From Petasospora fabianii (Eukaryota; Ascomycota; Saccharomycetes; Phaffomycetales; Wickerhamomycetaceae): a DNA stretch of 64,000 bases. Numbering within the stretch: the first letter of the stretch is position 1; each line of letters begins with the position of its first letter. The stretch lies in NCBI GenBank assembly GCA_022641835.1, contig CP048724.1, positions 186,001-250,000 of the forward strand. Reading direction: 5' to 3'. Below the pieces are notes generated by a model. That model saw only the letters and a program-made list of their open reading frames with translations, had not been told where the DNA came from and made no database searches. A program made the position numbers and the translations under genes. Below, piece by piece: positions 52,701-61,482 of this stretch.

Positions 52701-53746
52701 GATGAACTCAATAAGATGAGATCTGCAGGTATAGCTTCTTCAGATCTGACACTGACGATATCACCAACAGACACGTTAATCCATTTCTTAGTAACGAATT
52801 CACCGTGATCTGGGGATAGTACTTCAACTTTTGAATGGTTGAGCTCCTTATCCGAGTTGGCTCTCTTGAGATCTTCAACGATTTCCTTAGTAGCGGACAC
52901 GAGAAGCACAACTAAGAGCGTACCAATGGTGGTGTATCTGTTCGTTGGTGACACGTTTGGCACTTGTTGAATGATGGATGTGAAAAGGAAGAACAAGTTA
53001 GCGTACTTGGAGAACTCTTGGAACAAGAACTTCGGTAAGAAAGTGGCAAAGTTGTACTTTGTTGTTGAGACATGATTATCTCCATAGCCTAATGCATTGT
53101 TGGATAGTTTGTCGTTGAGATGGATAACCCTTGGTCCCTGTGTATCATAAGAGACTTTTCTTCCCCTGATTCTATCCCAGATACGACGGATATCGAATGT
53201 ATTTCTCTCATCTTCAACGAGATTTCTATCTGGACGGACATCAGCACGGGCTCCTGGACTCGTTGTATCCTCTGGATCTCTAAACGGATTATGAGGATCG
53301 TCTTGGCCCTTAGAGTAGTCATTGAGCGGGATACCCATATCCTGGTAGTCCTGACCGAGTCCTAGCCTCTGCTTCATACTCGACAAGAGTCCACCTTGTT
53401 GCTGACTTGTGCTAGGGAACGACAAGTCACGCTCGTCATCCTGTTCGATGAACTTGTCGTCAAAGGGGTCGCCGAAGCGAACCTCCTCCTGGTCAATGAT
53501 ACCCTGACGAAGCTTGTCAATCTGTGTTCCTCGATTGCGAGGGATATGGTCCACATTATCATAAGGGCTCGTGATTGAAGGTTCGTCCCCTAGCAAATCA
53601 TCCTCGAAGGACCTATCCTGGAGCTGCTCGTTGGGCTGGGCTCGTGTGTTCGTCGCTGTCGGTGTGCTATCGAGCAAATCAATGTCGAATAGCGTATTGC
53701 TCGAACTATCACCGAAGGGATTCTGTGTCCTCCGTGAACCGGCCAT
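49769..53746 (-). CDS. DRS2: phospholipid flippase (P4-ATPase) Drs2
   Basis: 1325 residues (S. cerevisiae Drs2 1355). It has a long cytosolic N-terminus, the actuator motif LDGETNLK, the [10 protein letters not shown] helix 4 typical of P4 enzymes, phosphorylated D583 in DKTGTLT, and [21 protein letters not shown] with ten membrane helices. It moves phosphatidylserine to the cytosolic face of trans-Golgi membranes with its Cdc50 partner. The C-terminal [15 protein letters not shown] is the regulatory segment of Drs2 rather than Dnf1-3. Two NPFxD motifs (NPFGD near residue 9 and NPFRD near residue 153) are present in the N-terminus; such motifs bind Sla1 for endocytosis. The start at 53744-53746 is the first ATG. 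Confidence 0.93.
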   Translation of the reverse strand: [1325 protein letters not shown]

Positions 53747-54108
53747 TGCTTGTCTCTAAACGGTTAAGTGTAAGTTCTTTAGTGGACAAGTGTATTGTTT
53801 GTAGTTGGTGTCTTTTAACAAGACGCGACTCCGCCCGCGTGTCGCGATGTGCCCTGACAGAACTTATGGGAACATATATAGGGTGGGATTTTAGGGGTTC
53901 TATTATATCTTTAAACACTTTAATGCAGTTGGATTAAAAAGCAGAGGGAACTAAACAAGAAACAATAAAACCTGGAAACTTTCACCGTGATTTCATGACC
54001 GGCGACCCGCGATTAGTTATATGTATGTATATGTCTGGATAAGATGACATGAAGAATGTGAGAATAAGTCTCTCAGAATGCAAATGCAGTGTGATATGAG
54101 TATGCTGT
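53747..54108. promoter_or_regulatory. DRS2 upstream region / MAK16 3' flank
   Basis: 362 bp. GC-rich words CGCGACTCCGCCCGCG near 53824-53839 may act as DRS2 promoter sites. The rest is AT-rich. No other gene. Confidence 0.5.
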
Positions 54109-55122
54109 TTAAGCAGTGTGGATCATGGTGTTGGTCTGTGCTGGTTCCTCCTCGTATTCCACCTCGACTCTAGCACGTCTCTTCTTGGCCTTTTCAGCCT
54201 TTGCAGCAGCCTGTCTCTTTCTCTTCTTCGAGGCATCATCGTCATCAGAATCAGAATCAGAATCGGAGGAGTCAGTATCCTGTTGAGACATCTCAGAGTC
54301 ACTACCATCCAACCATCTCTCAAGGTCTTCAACATCCACTAATTCATCTTCACCATCATCTTCAACGTATTCAATCTCACCAACATCACTATCATCTTCT
54401 TCTTCCTCCTCTTCCATATCAGAATAGTCCTCTTCCTCTTCCATTTCGATTCCATCCTCATCTTCAACGGTTCCAAGCACCTTCTTCCAAATCTTTTCGT
54501 CAACGTTCAATGGTTTATCACCATAAGCACCACTCTTCAATCTCTCAAGCAATTCCTTTTCAATAGCCTTTTCAATCTTTGCTGCAGCGAGTGCCTTTCT
54601 CTCTCTATTCTCCTCTCTTCTCTTAACCTTTGGAGCAACACCAACATAGTGTCTCTCTTCATCTCTCAATGCCATACGACGTTCTGTAATGGCAACTTGT
54701 GTCAATCTCGTCAATCTTTGCTTACACTTATGAATCAAAAACTTGTTCCAATAAAGCAAATGATTGTCAATCTGTTCCAATGCCTTTGTATAGTTCTTGG
54801 ACAATTTGATTCTTTCCCAGAGCTTAGCTGGTGTATGAGCACGTTCAGCCGTCTTCATGTATAGATAAAGTTTACCATCAATGTTCTTCACTGTAGCATA
54901 TTTGGCATTAGCTAATGGACATGATTGTCTAGAACAAAGACCGGAAACGTTAAACTCATTTCTACAGAAATTCTGTTCTTTGGTGGTCTTGAGTTTAAAA
55001 GAACAGAATTGTTGGTTGATAACTTGCCAGATGATCTGAAAAATTGTTAGTACCACTATTAAGAGGAGATCAGCAGGGGAGAAGACTGCTCAGAAGCAAG
55101 GGAAACATACTTCGTCAGACAT
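54109..55122 (-). CDS. MAK16: 60S ribosome assembly factor Mak16 (spliced)
   Basis: Exons 55111-55122 (ATGTCTGACGAA) and 54109-55035; 312 residues. The spliced start [20 protein letters not shown] equals S. cerevisiae MSDEIVWQVINQSFCAFKIK. Conserved cysteines lie in [25 protein letters not shown], followed by [23 protein letters not shown] and [34 protein letters not shown] as separate conserved blocks. Mak16 binds Rpf1 and acts in early nucleolar steps of large-subunit assembly; mutants lose the killer virus. The C-terminus is highly acidic (Glu/Asp runs at about 54240-54440) and then basic with KKRKRQ, a nuclear localisation signal. Confidence 0.94.
55036..55110 (-). other. MAK16 intron, 75 nt
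   Basis: Donor GTATGT after codon 4, branch TACTAAC (plus-strand 55046-55052), acceptor TTTCAG. Branch A to the acceptor end is 11 nt. Confidence 0.93.
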
Positions 55123-55868
55123 TGTGCTTATGGATTTGTGTGATAGGGAGATGTGACCGTGTGTGACTGCCTTATAAGAGCCAGTAGGTAATGAAGAAAG
55201 GAACTCTTAAAGATGTAAAGATTGTTCCAATCATGGTTTTCTTTTTGTAGCTTATGCGCTATACAACAGAAAAATAAAATAAAAATTTTAGTCGGTAGGG
55301 GACACAGCTCATCTCCAGGTTACCCGGTTTTGTACTACTATAGAGAGATCTGAGGTGGGGGAGAGTTCTTACTAGGAGGAATTTTCTAATGGTATTTAAG
55401 GGCAAGCAAAGTATTGATAAGTGGAGATATGGTGCTACATACTGATTCATGACCATTGAACATATTACTGAGATGTTTACCAAACAAGTGGCGAGGTTTC
55501 TCAGCTTAGAACGTCTTCTCTGGGTACCTTGGGGTCCTGCCTAGCAATTCGCGCCTTCTGCCCAGACAGCAAGAGGGGGCAGAGGGGTTCTGCGTAGCAA
55601 GTAGGCCCTTTTATTTGACCTGTCATGTACTCTACAGGCAATTCAAAATTATCAATTATACAAAGTAGTAGCTAGGGTTTGTAGCTTGAAGGCTCAACCA
55701 CTGAATTTGGAATCCGACATAAGAGACAAGCACACTTTGAAGTCTAGGTACACCTTACATATAAAGTCAACATGAGATTGTAGAAAGAAGAAGAATAATG
55801 AGAATTATAAAAAAGATATGCGTTATTCATGACCCATTCACCCTATTTTAGATACAGCATCCGTCTAT
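55123..55868. other. intergenic region MAK16 / VPS55
   Basis: 746 bp with no gene that I can support. A-rich tract near 55268-55285, a GGGGGCAGAGGGG patch near 55573, and otherwise featureless. The part nearest 55122 is the MAK16 promoter, the part nearest 55868 the VPS55 3' flank. Confidence 0.5.
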
Positions 55869-56411
55869 TCAGAATTCCTCCTGACTCTCCTGGAAGAACA
55901 TTGTGAAGAGGATAATCGAAGAGTAAATCAACAATCCACCAACGGTACTCATAACCGTCGCATGGAATACCACAAGTTGCGTGTGGTAAAGAACCACAGG
56001 GAGACAGATTCCACTAGCGACAAAAGTGGCCGTCATGAACTTTGAGAAATCATTGGCGGAGCTGTAACGAATTGTCTGTGTTAGTCTCTGTGCGTGTGTG
56101 TTGTGTTGCCCATGTGGCAAGGGGTGAGTTTCTCATATACATACCTTGACGAATCACTCATGAAGTCATCAAATTCGCTTCTTGTAAGGAGAATGTTAGG
56201 AAGTGGTGCCAATAGGAAGATCGCAACTATATCCAGGTTGTTAGTAATGTGAAATTGATTGAAGGCTGTGTGTGTGTCTGTGTGTGATATACGTACCAAC
56301 GTAGAGAGGGTACCAGTTCGACCAGAGAGCGCAACTGAGAATAATGAGCAGGAACCCTGCGGCCAAGAGGCCCGAGAGTGAAATGATCTTAGTCAATGGA
56401 GTAACCTGCAT
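55869..56411 (-). CDS. VPS55: endosomal protein Vps55 (OB-RGRP family), spliced
   Basis: Exons 56297-56411, 56145-56226 and 55869-56061; 129 residues. The product starts MQVTPLTKIISLSG, continues YPLYVVAIFLLAPLPNIL and FDDFMSDSS, and ends IYSSIILFTMFFQESQEEF, matching Vps55 of S. cerevisiae (140 residues) throughout, with four membrane helices. Vps55 forms a complex with Vps68 and works in endosome-to-vacuole transport; the animal homologue is the leptin receptor overlapping transcript. The start was set at ATG CAG GTT because the next upstream ATG (56460) is out of frame. The CTG in exon 1 (56349-56351) encodes the first L of GFLL, a conserved Leu, which supports standard decoding. Confidence 0.93.
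56062..56144 (-). other. VPS55 intron 2, 83 nt
   Basis: Donor GTATGT, branch GACTAAC, acceptor TTACAG. Branch A to the acceptor end is 19 nt; an AG 5 nt after the branch is skipped. The join gives SDSS-S-SANDFSKF. Confidence 0.88.
56227..56296 (-). other. VPS55 intron 1, 70 nt
   Basis: Donor GTACGT, a (CA)n tract inside, branch TACTAAC, acceptor GATATAG. Branch A to the acceptor end is 14 nt. The join forms GTT (Val) in YPLYVVAIF. Confidence 0.9.
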
Positions 56412-56915
56412 TGAGTTTCAAGAGTGAGTGCTTTACGAACTTACCAGCTACTAGTCTCATGGAGTAATTAGTGCCAACGCCTTTATCCAATCTCGGGGAA
56501 ATCAACCTAATCGCGATTTTGTCAGGGGACACACTACACTACACTATACTATACTATAGTATACTATACTATACCATAACTACACCTAGATTAAAGCCGC
56601 ACTATCGAAAATCTTTTATCAGCTATGTACAAAATGCAATACGAACTGTTGCAAAAGGCAGCAGCGGCCAACGATACCCCAACGGCGATATGTACAATCA
56701 TAAGATCATAAGTGGGTATCGAGACACAAAACAACAACCCTCCTTGGAATCAAACACCAAGAAGGCAAACAGCCATATGCCATTTTTTTCTTTACAAAAG
56801 AGAGTGTAAGTCGTTAAACATAAGGGAAGAGAAACAAAGAAGAAGAAGAAGAAGAAGGGAGGGAAAACCAAAAAGAGAGATCAAAACAATAGAATCATAT
56901 CTATGGAAAGTTTCT
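56412..56915. other. intergenic region VPS55 / SSC1 with microsatellites
   Basis: About 500 bp. A (CACTA)n/(ACTAT)n repeat at 56534-56575 has a partly palindromic centre. An (AAG)n tract lies at 56836-56856, in the SSC1 3' flank. No other gene; the VPS55 promoter lies next to 56411. Confidence 0.7.
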
Positions 56916-59093
56916 TTACTTGTCCTCTGGCTTAGCCTCGTTCTGGTTGTTCTTGTACAACTCCTCGAACAACTTCAAAGAAGCAGTTCTCAACTCATCA
57001 GTCTTGGTCTTCAACTCAGTGGCGTCAACATCCTCACCAGCCTGAGCTCTAGCAATGAGCTCCTTAAGAGAGGTGATCTGCTTGGTAACCTCCTCAGCCT
57101 TAGCCTTGTCAATCTTGTCCTCGAACTCCTTAAGAGACTTCTCAGTGTCGTTGACAGTCTGGTCGGCTCTGTTGGCGTTCTCAACAGCCTCTCTTCTAGC
57201 CTTATCCTGCTCAGCGTAGATCTCAGCATCGTTAACCATCTTCTCAATCTCAGAGTCAGAAAGACCAGAGGAACCGGCAACGGTGATGGAAGCATCCTTG
57301 TTAGAAGCCTTGTCACGAGCAGAAACGTTGATGATACCATCAGCGTCAATGTCGAAAGTGACCTCAATCTGTGGAACACCCTTTGGAGCTGGTGGAATAC
57401 CAGACAAAGTGAAGTTACCAATGAGCTTGTTGTCACGAACGAGCTCACGCTCACCCTGGAAGACTCTAATCTCAACAGAAGTCTGACCCTCAGCAGCAGT
57501 AGAGAAGATCTGGGACTTCTTGGTTGGGATAGTAGTGTTTCTTGGAATCAATCTGGTGAAGACACCACCAAGGGTCTCAATACCAAGGGACAATGGAGTA
57601 ACATCCAACAACAAAACGTCAGTAACCTCACCGGCAAGAACAGCACCCTGAATAGCGGCACCAATGGCAACAGCCTCATCTGGGTTGACAGCCTTAGATG
57701 GCTCCTTGTTGAAGAGAGATTTAACAGTCTCAATAACCTTTGGCATACGGGACATACCACCGACAAGGATAACCTCACCAACGTCAGAGGTGGAGAGAGA
57801 AGCATCCTTCAAGGCCTTCTTAACTGGGTCAATAGTTCTCTTGATGAGTGGCTCAACAAGCTGCTCGAACTGAGATCTAGAGATCTTCATGTTGATGTGC
57901 TTTGGACCAGAGGCGTCAGCAGTGATGAAAGGAAGGTTAATCTCAGTAGAGATGGTAGAGGACAACTCAATCTTGGCCTTCTCGGAAGCCTCTCTAATTC
58001 TCTGAATGGCCATTCTGTCATTCTGCAAGTCCAAACCGTTCTCCTTCTTGAACTGCTCAACGATGTGTCTAACAAGAACAATATCAAAGTCCTCACCACC
58101 CAAGTGAGTGTCACCGTTGGTGGACTTAACTTCAAAGACACCATTGTCAATGTCAAGAATGGAGATATCGAAAGTACCACCACCCAAGTCAAAGACAGCA
58201 ACAACCTTAGCGTCAGACTTCTCCAAACCATAAGCCAAAGCGGCAGCAGTTGGCTCGTTAACGACACGCAAAACGTTCAAACCGACAATCTGACCGGCAT
58301 CCTTAGTAGCCTGTCTCTGAGAATCGTTGAAGTAAGCTGGGACAGTAACAACGGCGTTCTTAATAGACTTACCAAGGTAAGCCTCAGCGGTCTCCTTCAT
58401 CTTGTTAAGAACGAAACCACCAATCTGAGCTGGGGAGTAAACCTGACCTCTAGCCTCCAACCAAGCGTCACCGTTGGTGTGCTTGACAATCTTGTATGGA
58501 ACCTGCTTGATATCTCTCTGGACCTCAGCATCCTCGAAACGACGACCAATAAGACGCTTAGTGGCAAAGAGGGTGTTCTCTGGGTTAACAACAGCCTGTC
58601 TCTTGGCTGGGATACCGACAAGTCTCTCACCTTCCTTTGTGAAGGCAACGACGGATGGGGTAGTTCTAGCACCTTCGGCGTTCTCGATGATCTTTGGGAC
58701 CTTACCCTCCATCACGGCGACGGCAGAGTTGGTAGTACCTAAATCGATACCGATGACCTGGCCCTGAACCTTACCGTTAGAGTTGAAACGGGCAAGGGTT
58801 GGCAAGCGACCAGACTGTTGGACGGTTAGTATAATGTCTTGATTAAAAGTTCAATGGACGACTTAGGCTTTCCCTTTACTGCTTCCAAATCCAATTTTCA
58901 TTACTGCGATGGGGCGTGGACGTTGGTGATGGTGATGCAATGACCCATCATCCCCCACCTCGTCGTCGGCAAGTGGAAAAAAAAGCGTCGGTGGCAATGG
59001 CGGGGGAGAGCAAGAAGTTCCAATGAATAGTTGTGTGTCTCAAGAGGTACTCACGGTACGCAAGGAGTTACGCATAAAGCTGTTGGCGAGCAT
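56916..59093 (-). CDS. SSC1: mitochondrial Hsp70 Ssc1 (spliced)
   Basis: Exons 59055-59093 and 56916-58814; 645 residues (S. cerevisiae Ssc1 654). Exon 1 encodes [13 protein letters not shown]; with [13 protein letters not shown] from exon 2 this makes a basic, Ser/Arg-rich mitochondrial presequence without acidic residues. Then come the Hsp70 motifs [31 protein letters not shown] and [10 protein letters not shown], and the substrate-binding domain. Ssc1 powers protein import with Tim44 and folds matrix proteins. The IDLGTTNS and [13 protein letters not shown] forms with the presequence identify the mitochondrial type. A heat shock element lies upstream. Strong codon bias suggests high expression. 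Confidence 0.95.
58815..59054 (-). other. SSC1 intron, 240 nt
   Basis: Donor GTGAGT after codon 13, branch TACTAAC, acceptor CAACAG. Branch A to the acceptor end is 11 nt. It splits the mitochondrial presequence in the middle. Confidence 0.92.
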
Positions 59094-59416
59094 TGTATAT
59101 ATGTCGAAAGCTCAGCTGTTGACAATGAAAGTGCAAGAGTGGATGACTCTCTCTCTTAGGTGGCGTGGAAGTTGGTTTTTAAACCAACGCTGCCGAACCC
59201 CGTCGAACCTTCTTTTTTTTTTTTCTTTTTTTTTTTCTCCGTCACGGCGCCGGTTCGCGAATTTTGGTTACCCGGACGTATTTAGATTTATTGTTGCCCT
59301 GTACCGGTAACTTTGATCTATTAGCTTCTTGGTAATCTCTCGGTCTCCGATTATATAGTAGATTGAGGTAGTTCAAGCTTTTCATTACTCTCACTGAGTC
59401 TTGTTTGATTGGTACC
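59094..59416. promoter_or_regulatory. divergent promoter SSC1 / CDT1
   Basis: 323 bp shared by both genes. A heat shock element for SSC1 lies at 59195-59212 (a GAA, a gap, then GAACCTTC), 102-119 bp from the SSC1 ATG. T-rich runs occupy 59211-59236. TTCGCGAA lies at 59254-59261. The CDT1 leader is AT-rich. Confidence 0.7.
59195..59212 (-). promoter_or_regulatory. heat shock element upstream of SSC1
   Basis: Units in 5-bp register: GAA at 59195, a missing unit, GAA at 59205 and TTC at 59210, i.e. a gapped nGAAnnTTCn site for Hsf1, at a usual promoter distance for an Hsp70 gene. Confidence 0.6.
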
Positions 59417-61312
59417 ATGGACAGCCGATCCATCCCACAGATCAGTCTAGCGTTGCTAGACACTGACAGAGATGAGCTGCTCGCACAGCTCAAGCATGCA
59501 CTAGTGGAGTTTGGTGCTTTCACAATCAACGCATACGATGATCTCTTTGATGTTAACATCGTAGCATTAGTCGAAGACCAAGCAAGTCAGTTCTTTGACC
59601 TGCCATCTTCATCGAAGTTACAGATCAGTATGGACAAGTCGGAGGGGTTTCTTGGGTATACTTCGGAGACGACTCAACAGAGCATCGTTGTGTCTGAATC
59701 TGTTCATTTTGCCTCCACTGACATTGATCGCAAGAAGGCTGAACCATATGGATATTTAAGAGTTGCAAATCAATTCCCATCTAAGGGCCCTCCACTGTTT
59801 AAGAAGTCCATCGATGACTACCTCTCATCAATGACAAGATTCTCAAACACACTATTTGATCTCATCATTGAATCGCTTGATCTCTCCAAATCAGAAGCTG
59901 CTACATTCTCCACGTCCAACTCAAACTATTACAACAGAGCTGCTGTCATTGCTAATCACCCATTCAACTCGGCAGAGTGCCCTTCTCATCCACAATCATA
60001 CTCTAATAAGAAGGACCCAACACTGTTCACATTACATCTAAACAATCAAACAAAGAACCCTATCATGCAATTCCAAGACATATTTGGTGAATGGCTCGAT
60101 GTACCACATAAATCCTCACAGATTGTTGTTTCTGTGGGTAAAACTCTCGAGTACATTACACAAGGTGTTTGCCTTTCCGGATCATATAGATACCTCGCAC
60201 CATCACAAGATACACAACTCATTGTACCATTTTATCATCATGCCAATCTCAAGGCCATTCCATCCATCCTCACAATATCACCCAGACTTCTCACAATCAT
60301 GAAGCACAGAGACCAACTCCGATCTAAAGCTCTGAGGACCAACTTTAAGCCCGAGTCACCAATGGCAAAGATGATCTTGCATGAACTCATCAAGACCTAC
60401 CGCACCGTTGCATCAATCCACCATTCAGCCACACTAAAGACAATTCAAGACTCTGAAGCACCCGAAGCCGTCATTAATGCTACGAACCCAAAATCTAAAA
60501 CTAGATCCGCATCATTCATCCGTCTCTCCAAGGTCTTTAGGGCCCTAGACTCGATTGTGTTCATGAATGTTCGTACCAGAGTCGCAGATATCAAACTACA
60601 CACTCTTCTCCCACAAGTACATCGCTTCTCCGAGTATAACGCACAGCTCAAAGATCTCTTACAAGTATGTTTCATATGGCCTGAATTTGCCGTGCTCAAA
60701 GTAGATGATGATGGAGATGTCGTTGTTGATTCTGAAGCGACAAAAGATGTGTTGAACTTTAAAGAGGTTGGTGTTCGTGCTGATGTGTTTGATACCAAGA
60801 TGAGGAAGTGGTTGGATGATCACGTTGGTGTTGAAGTGCCTACCATCTCTCCTGACCAGCTCACACTAAAGAGTTCTGGTGGTGAGGTTACAAAGAAGAG
60901 AGGAAGGGTTGAAATCTTGCAAAAGACCTCAAAGAAGAAGAAAAGTGATGCTCTTGGTTCTGGGAAAGGATTATCGCTGCTAGAGAGAATCAAACGGAAA
61001 GAACAAGAGAATCTGAAGAACCACGTATCTCTAGAAGTAAGATACGCTATGTATCTTGACAGCAAAGTTGGTCAGGTTTTGGATATTGTTGCTACAATGA
61101 GACCTGACAAACCTCATTCAATTGATGCGTTGACGGAACAGGTCAGAAACAGTTTGAACACCAAGAATGCCTTGGGAAAGAATGAGGCAAGAGACTTGGT
61201 TTACCATTTGCAAAAGAAATTCCCTGAGGTTTTCAAAGTTTACACGGGCAAGGACGTATCAGTCTTGAGATGGAAGGACTTTGATGCCAATGAACTAAAG
61301 AAGAAATGCTGA
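59417..61312 (+). CDS. CDT1: DNA replication licensing factor Cdt1 (Tah11)
   Basis: 631 residues from the ATG at 59417 (S. cerevisiae Tah11/Cdt1 604). Residues 1 to about 290 have the layout of a 2-oxoglutarate/Fe(II) oxygenase: IPQISLALLD at the start, GFLGYT, then FTLHLNNQTKNPIMQF and VVSVGKTLEYITQGVCLSGSYRY. The usual HxD and second His are replaced (H-L-N, and no His in GSYRY), so it is a pseudo-enzyme, as known for yeast Cdt1. The middle winged helix starts near 364 (FIRLSKVFRALDSIVFMNVR), the C-terminal one near 545. Cdt1 brings the Mcm2-7 helicase to ORC-Cdc6 at origins in G1. A basic linker (KKRGRVEILQKTSKKKK) lies between them. Confidence 0.9.
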   Translation: MDSRSIPQISLALLDTDRDELLAQLKHALVEFGAFTINAYDDLFDVNIVALVEDQASQFFDLPSSSKLQISMDKSEGFLGYTSETTQQSIVVSESVHFASTDIDRKKAEPYGYLRVANQFPSKGPPLFKKSIDDYLSSMTRFSNTLFDLIIESLDLSKSEAATFSTSNSNYYNRAAVIANHPFNSAECPSHPQSYSNKKDPTLFTLHLNNQTKNPIMQFQDIFGEWLDVPHKSSQIVVSVGKTLEYITQGVCLSGSYRYLAPSQDTQLIVPFYHHANLKAIPSILTISPRLLTIMKHRDQLRSKALRTNFKPESPMAKMILHELIKTYRTVASIHHSATLKTIQDSEAPEAVINATNPKSKTRSASFIRLSKVFRALDSIVFMNVRTRVADIKLHTLLPQVHRFSEYNAQLKDLLQVCFIWPEFAVLKVDDDGDVVVDSEATKDVLNFKEVGVRADVFDTKMRKWLDDHVGVEVPTISPDQLTLKSSGGEVTKKRGRVEILQKTSKKKKSDALGSGKGLSLLERIKRKEQENLKNHVSLEVRYAMYLDSKVGQVLDIVATMRPDKPHSIDALTEQVRNSLNTKNALGKNEARDLVYHLQKKFPEVFKVYTGKDVSVLRWKDFDANELKKKC

Positions 61313-61482
61313 TGTCGTCACCAACGATAAATAATCTACGAAATGTAATGACTGCAAGTTAAGCCTAATCTAAATGTATTATGAGTAAACAATGACTCAA
61401 TCTTATGTACAAACAAGGTCTCATTGATACTTTTTCCTTTTCTTTTTTGTTCTTTTGTGAAGGGGAGAAGATTGATCTCTAA

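Noticed and set aside
56401-56460. Additional 5' exon of VPS55 starting at the ATG at 56460 (donor GTAAGT at 56444)
   Set aside because: Joining that donor to the next acceptor breaks the frame, and an in-frame ATG (56411) sits exactly where family members start.
56712-58742. 676-residue open frame opposite SSC1
   Set aside because: Antisense shadow caused by the strong codon bias of the Hsp70 gene; composition is Leu/Ser/Asn-rich without domains.
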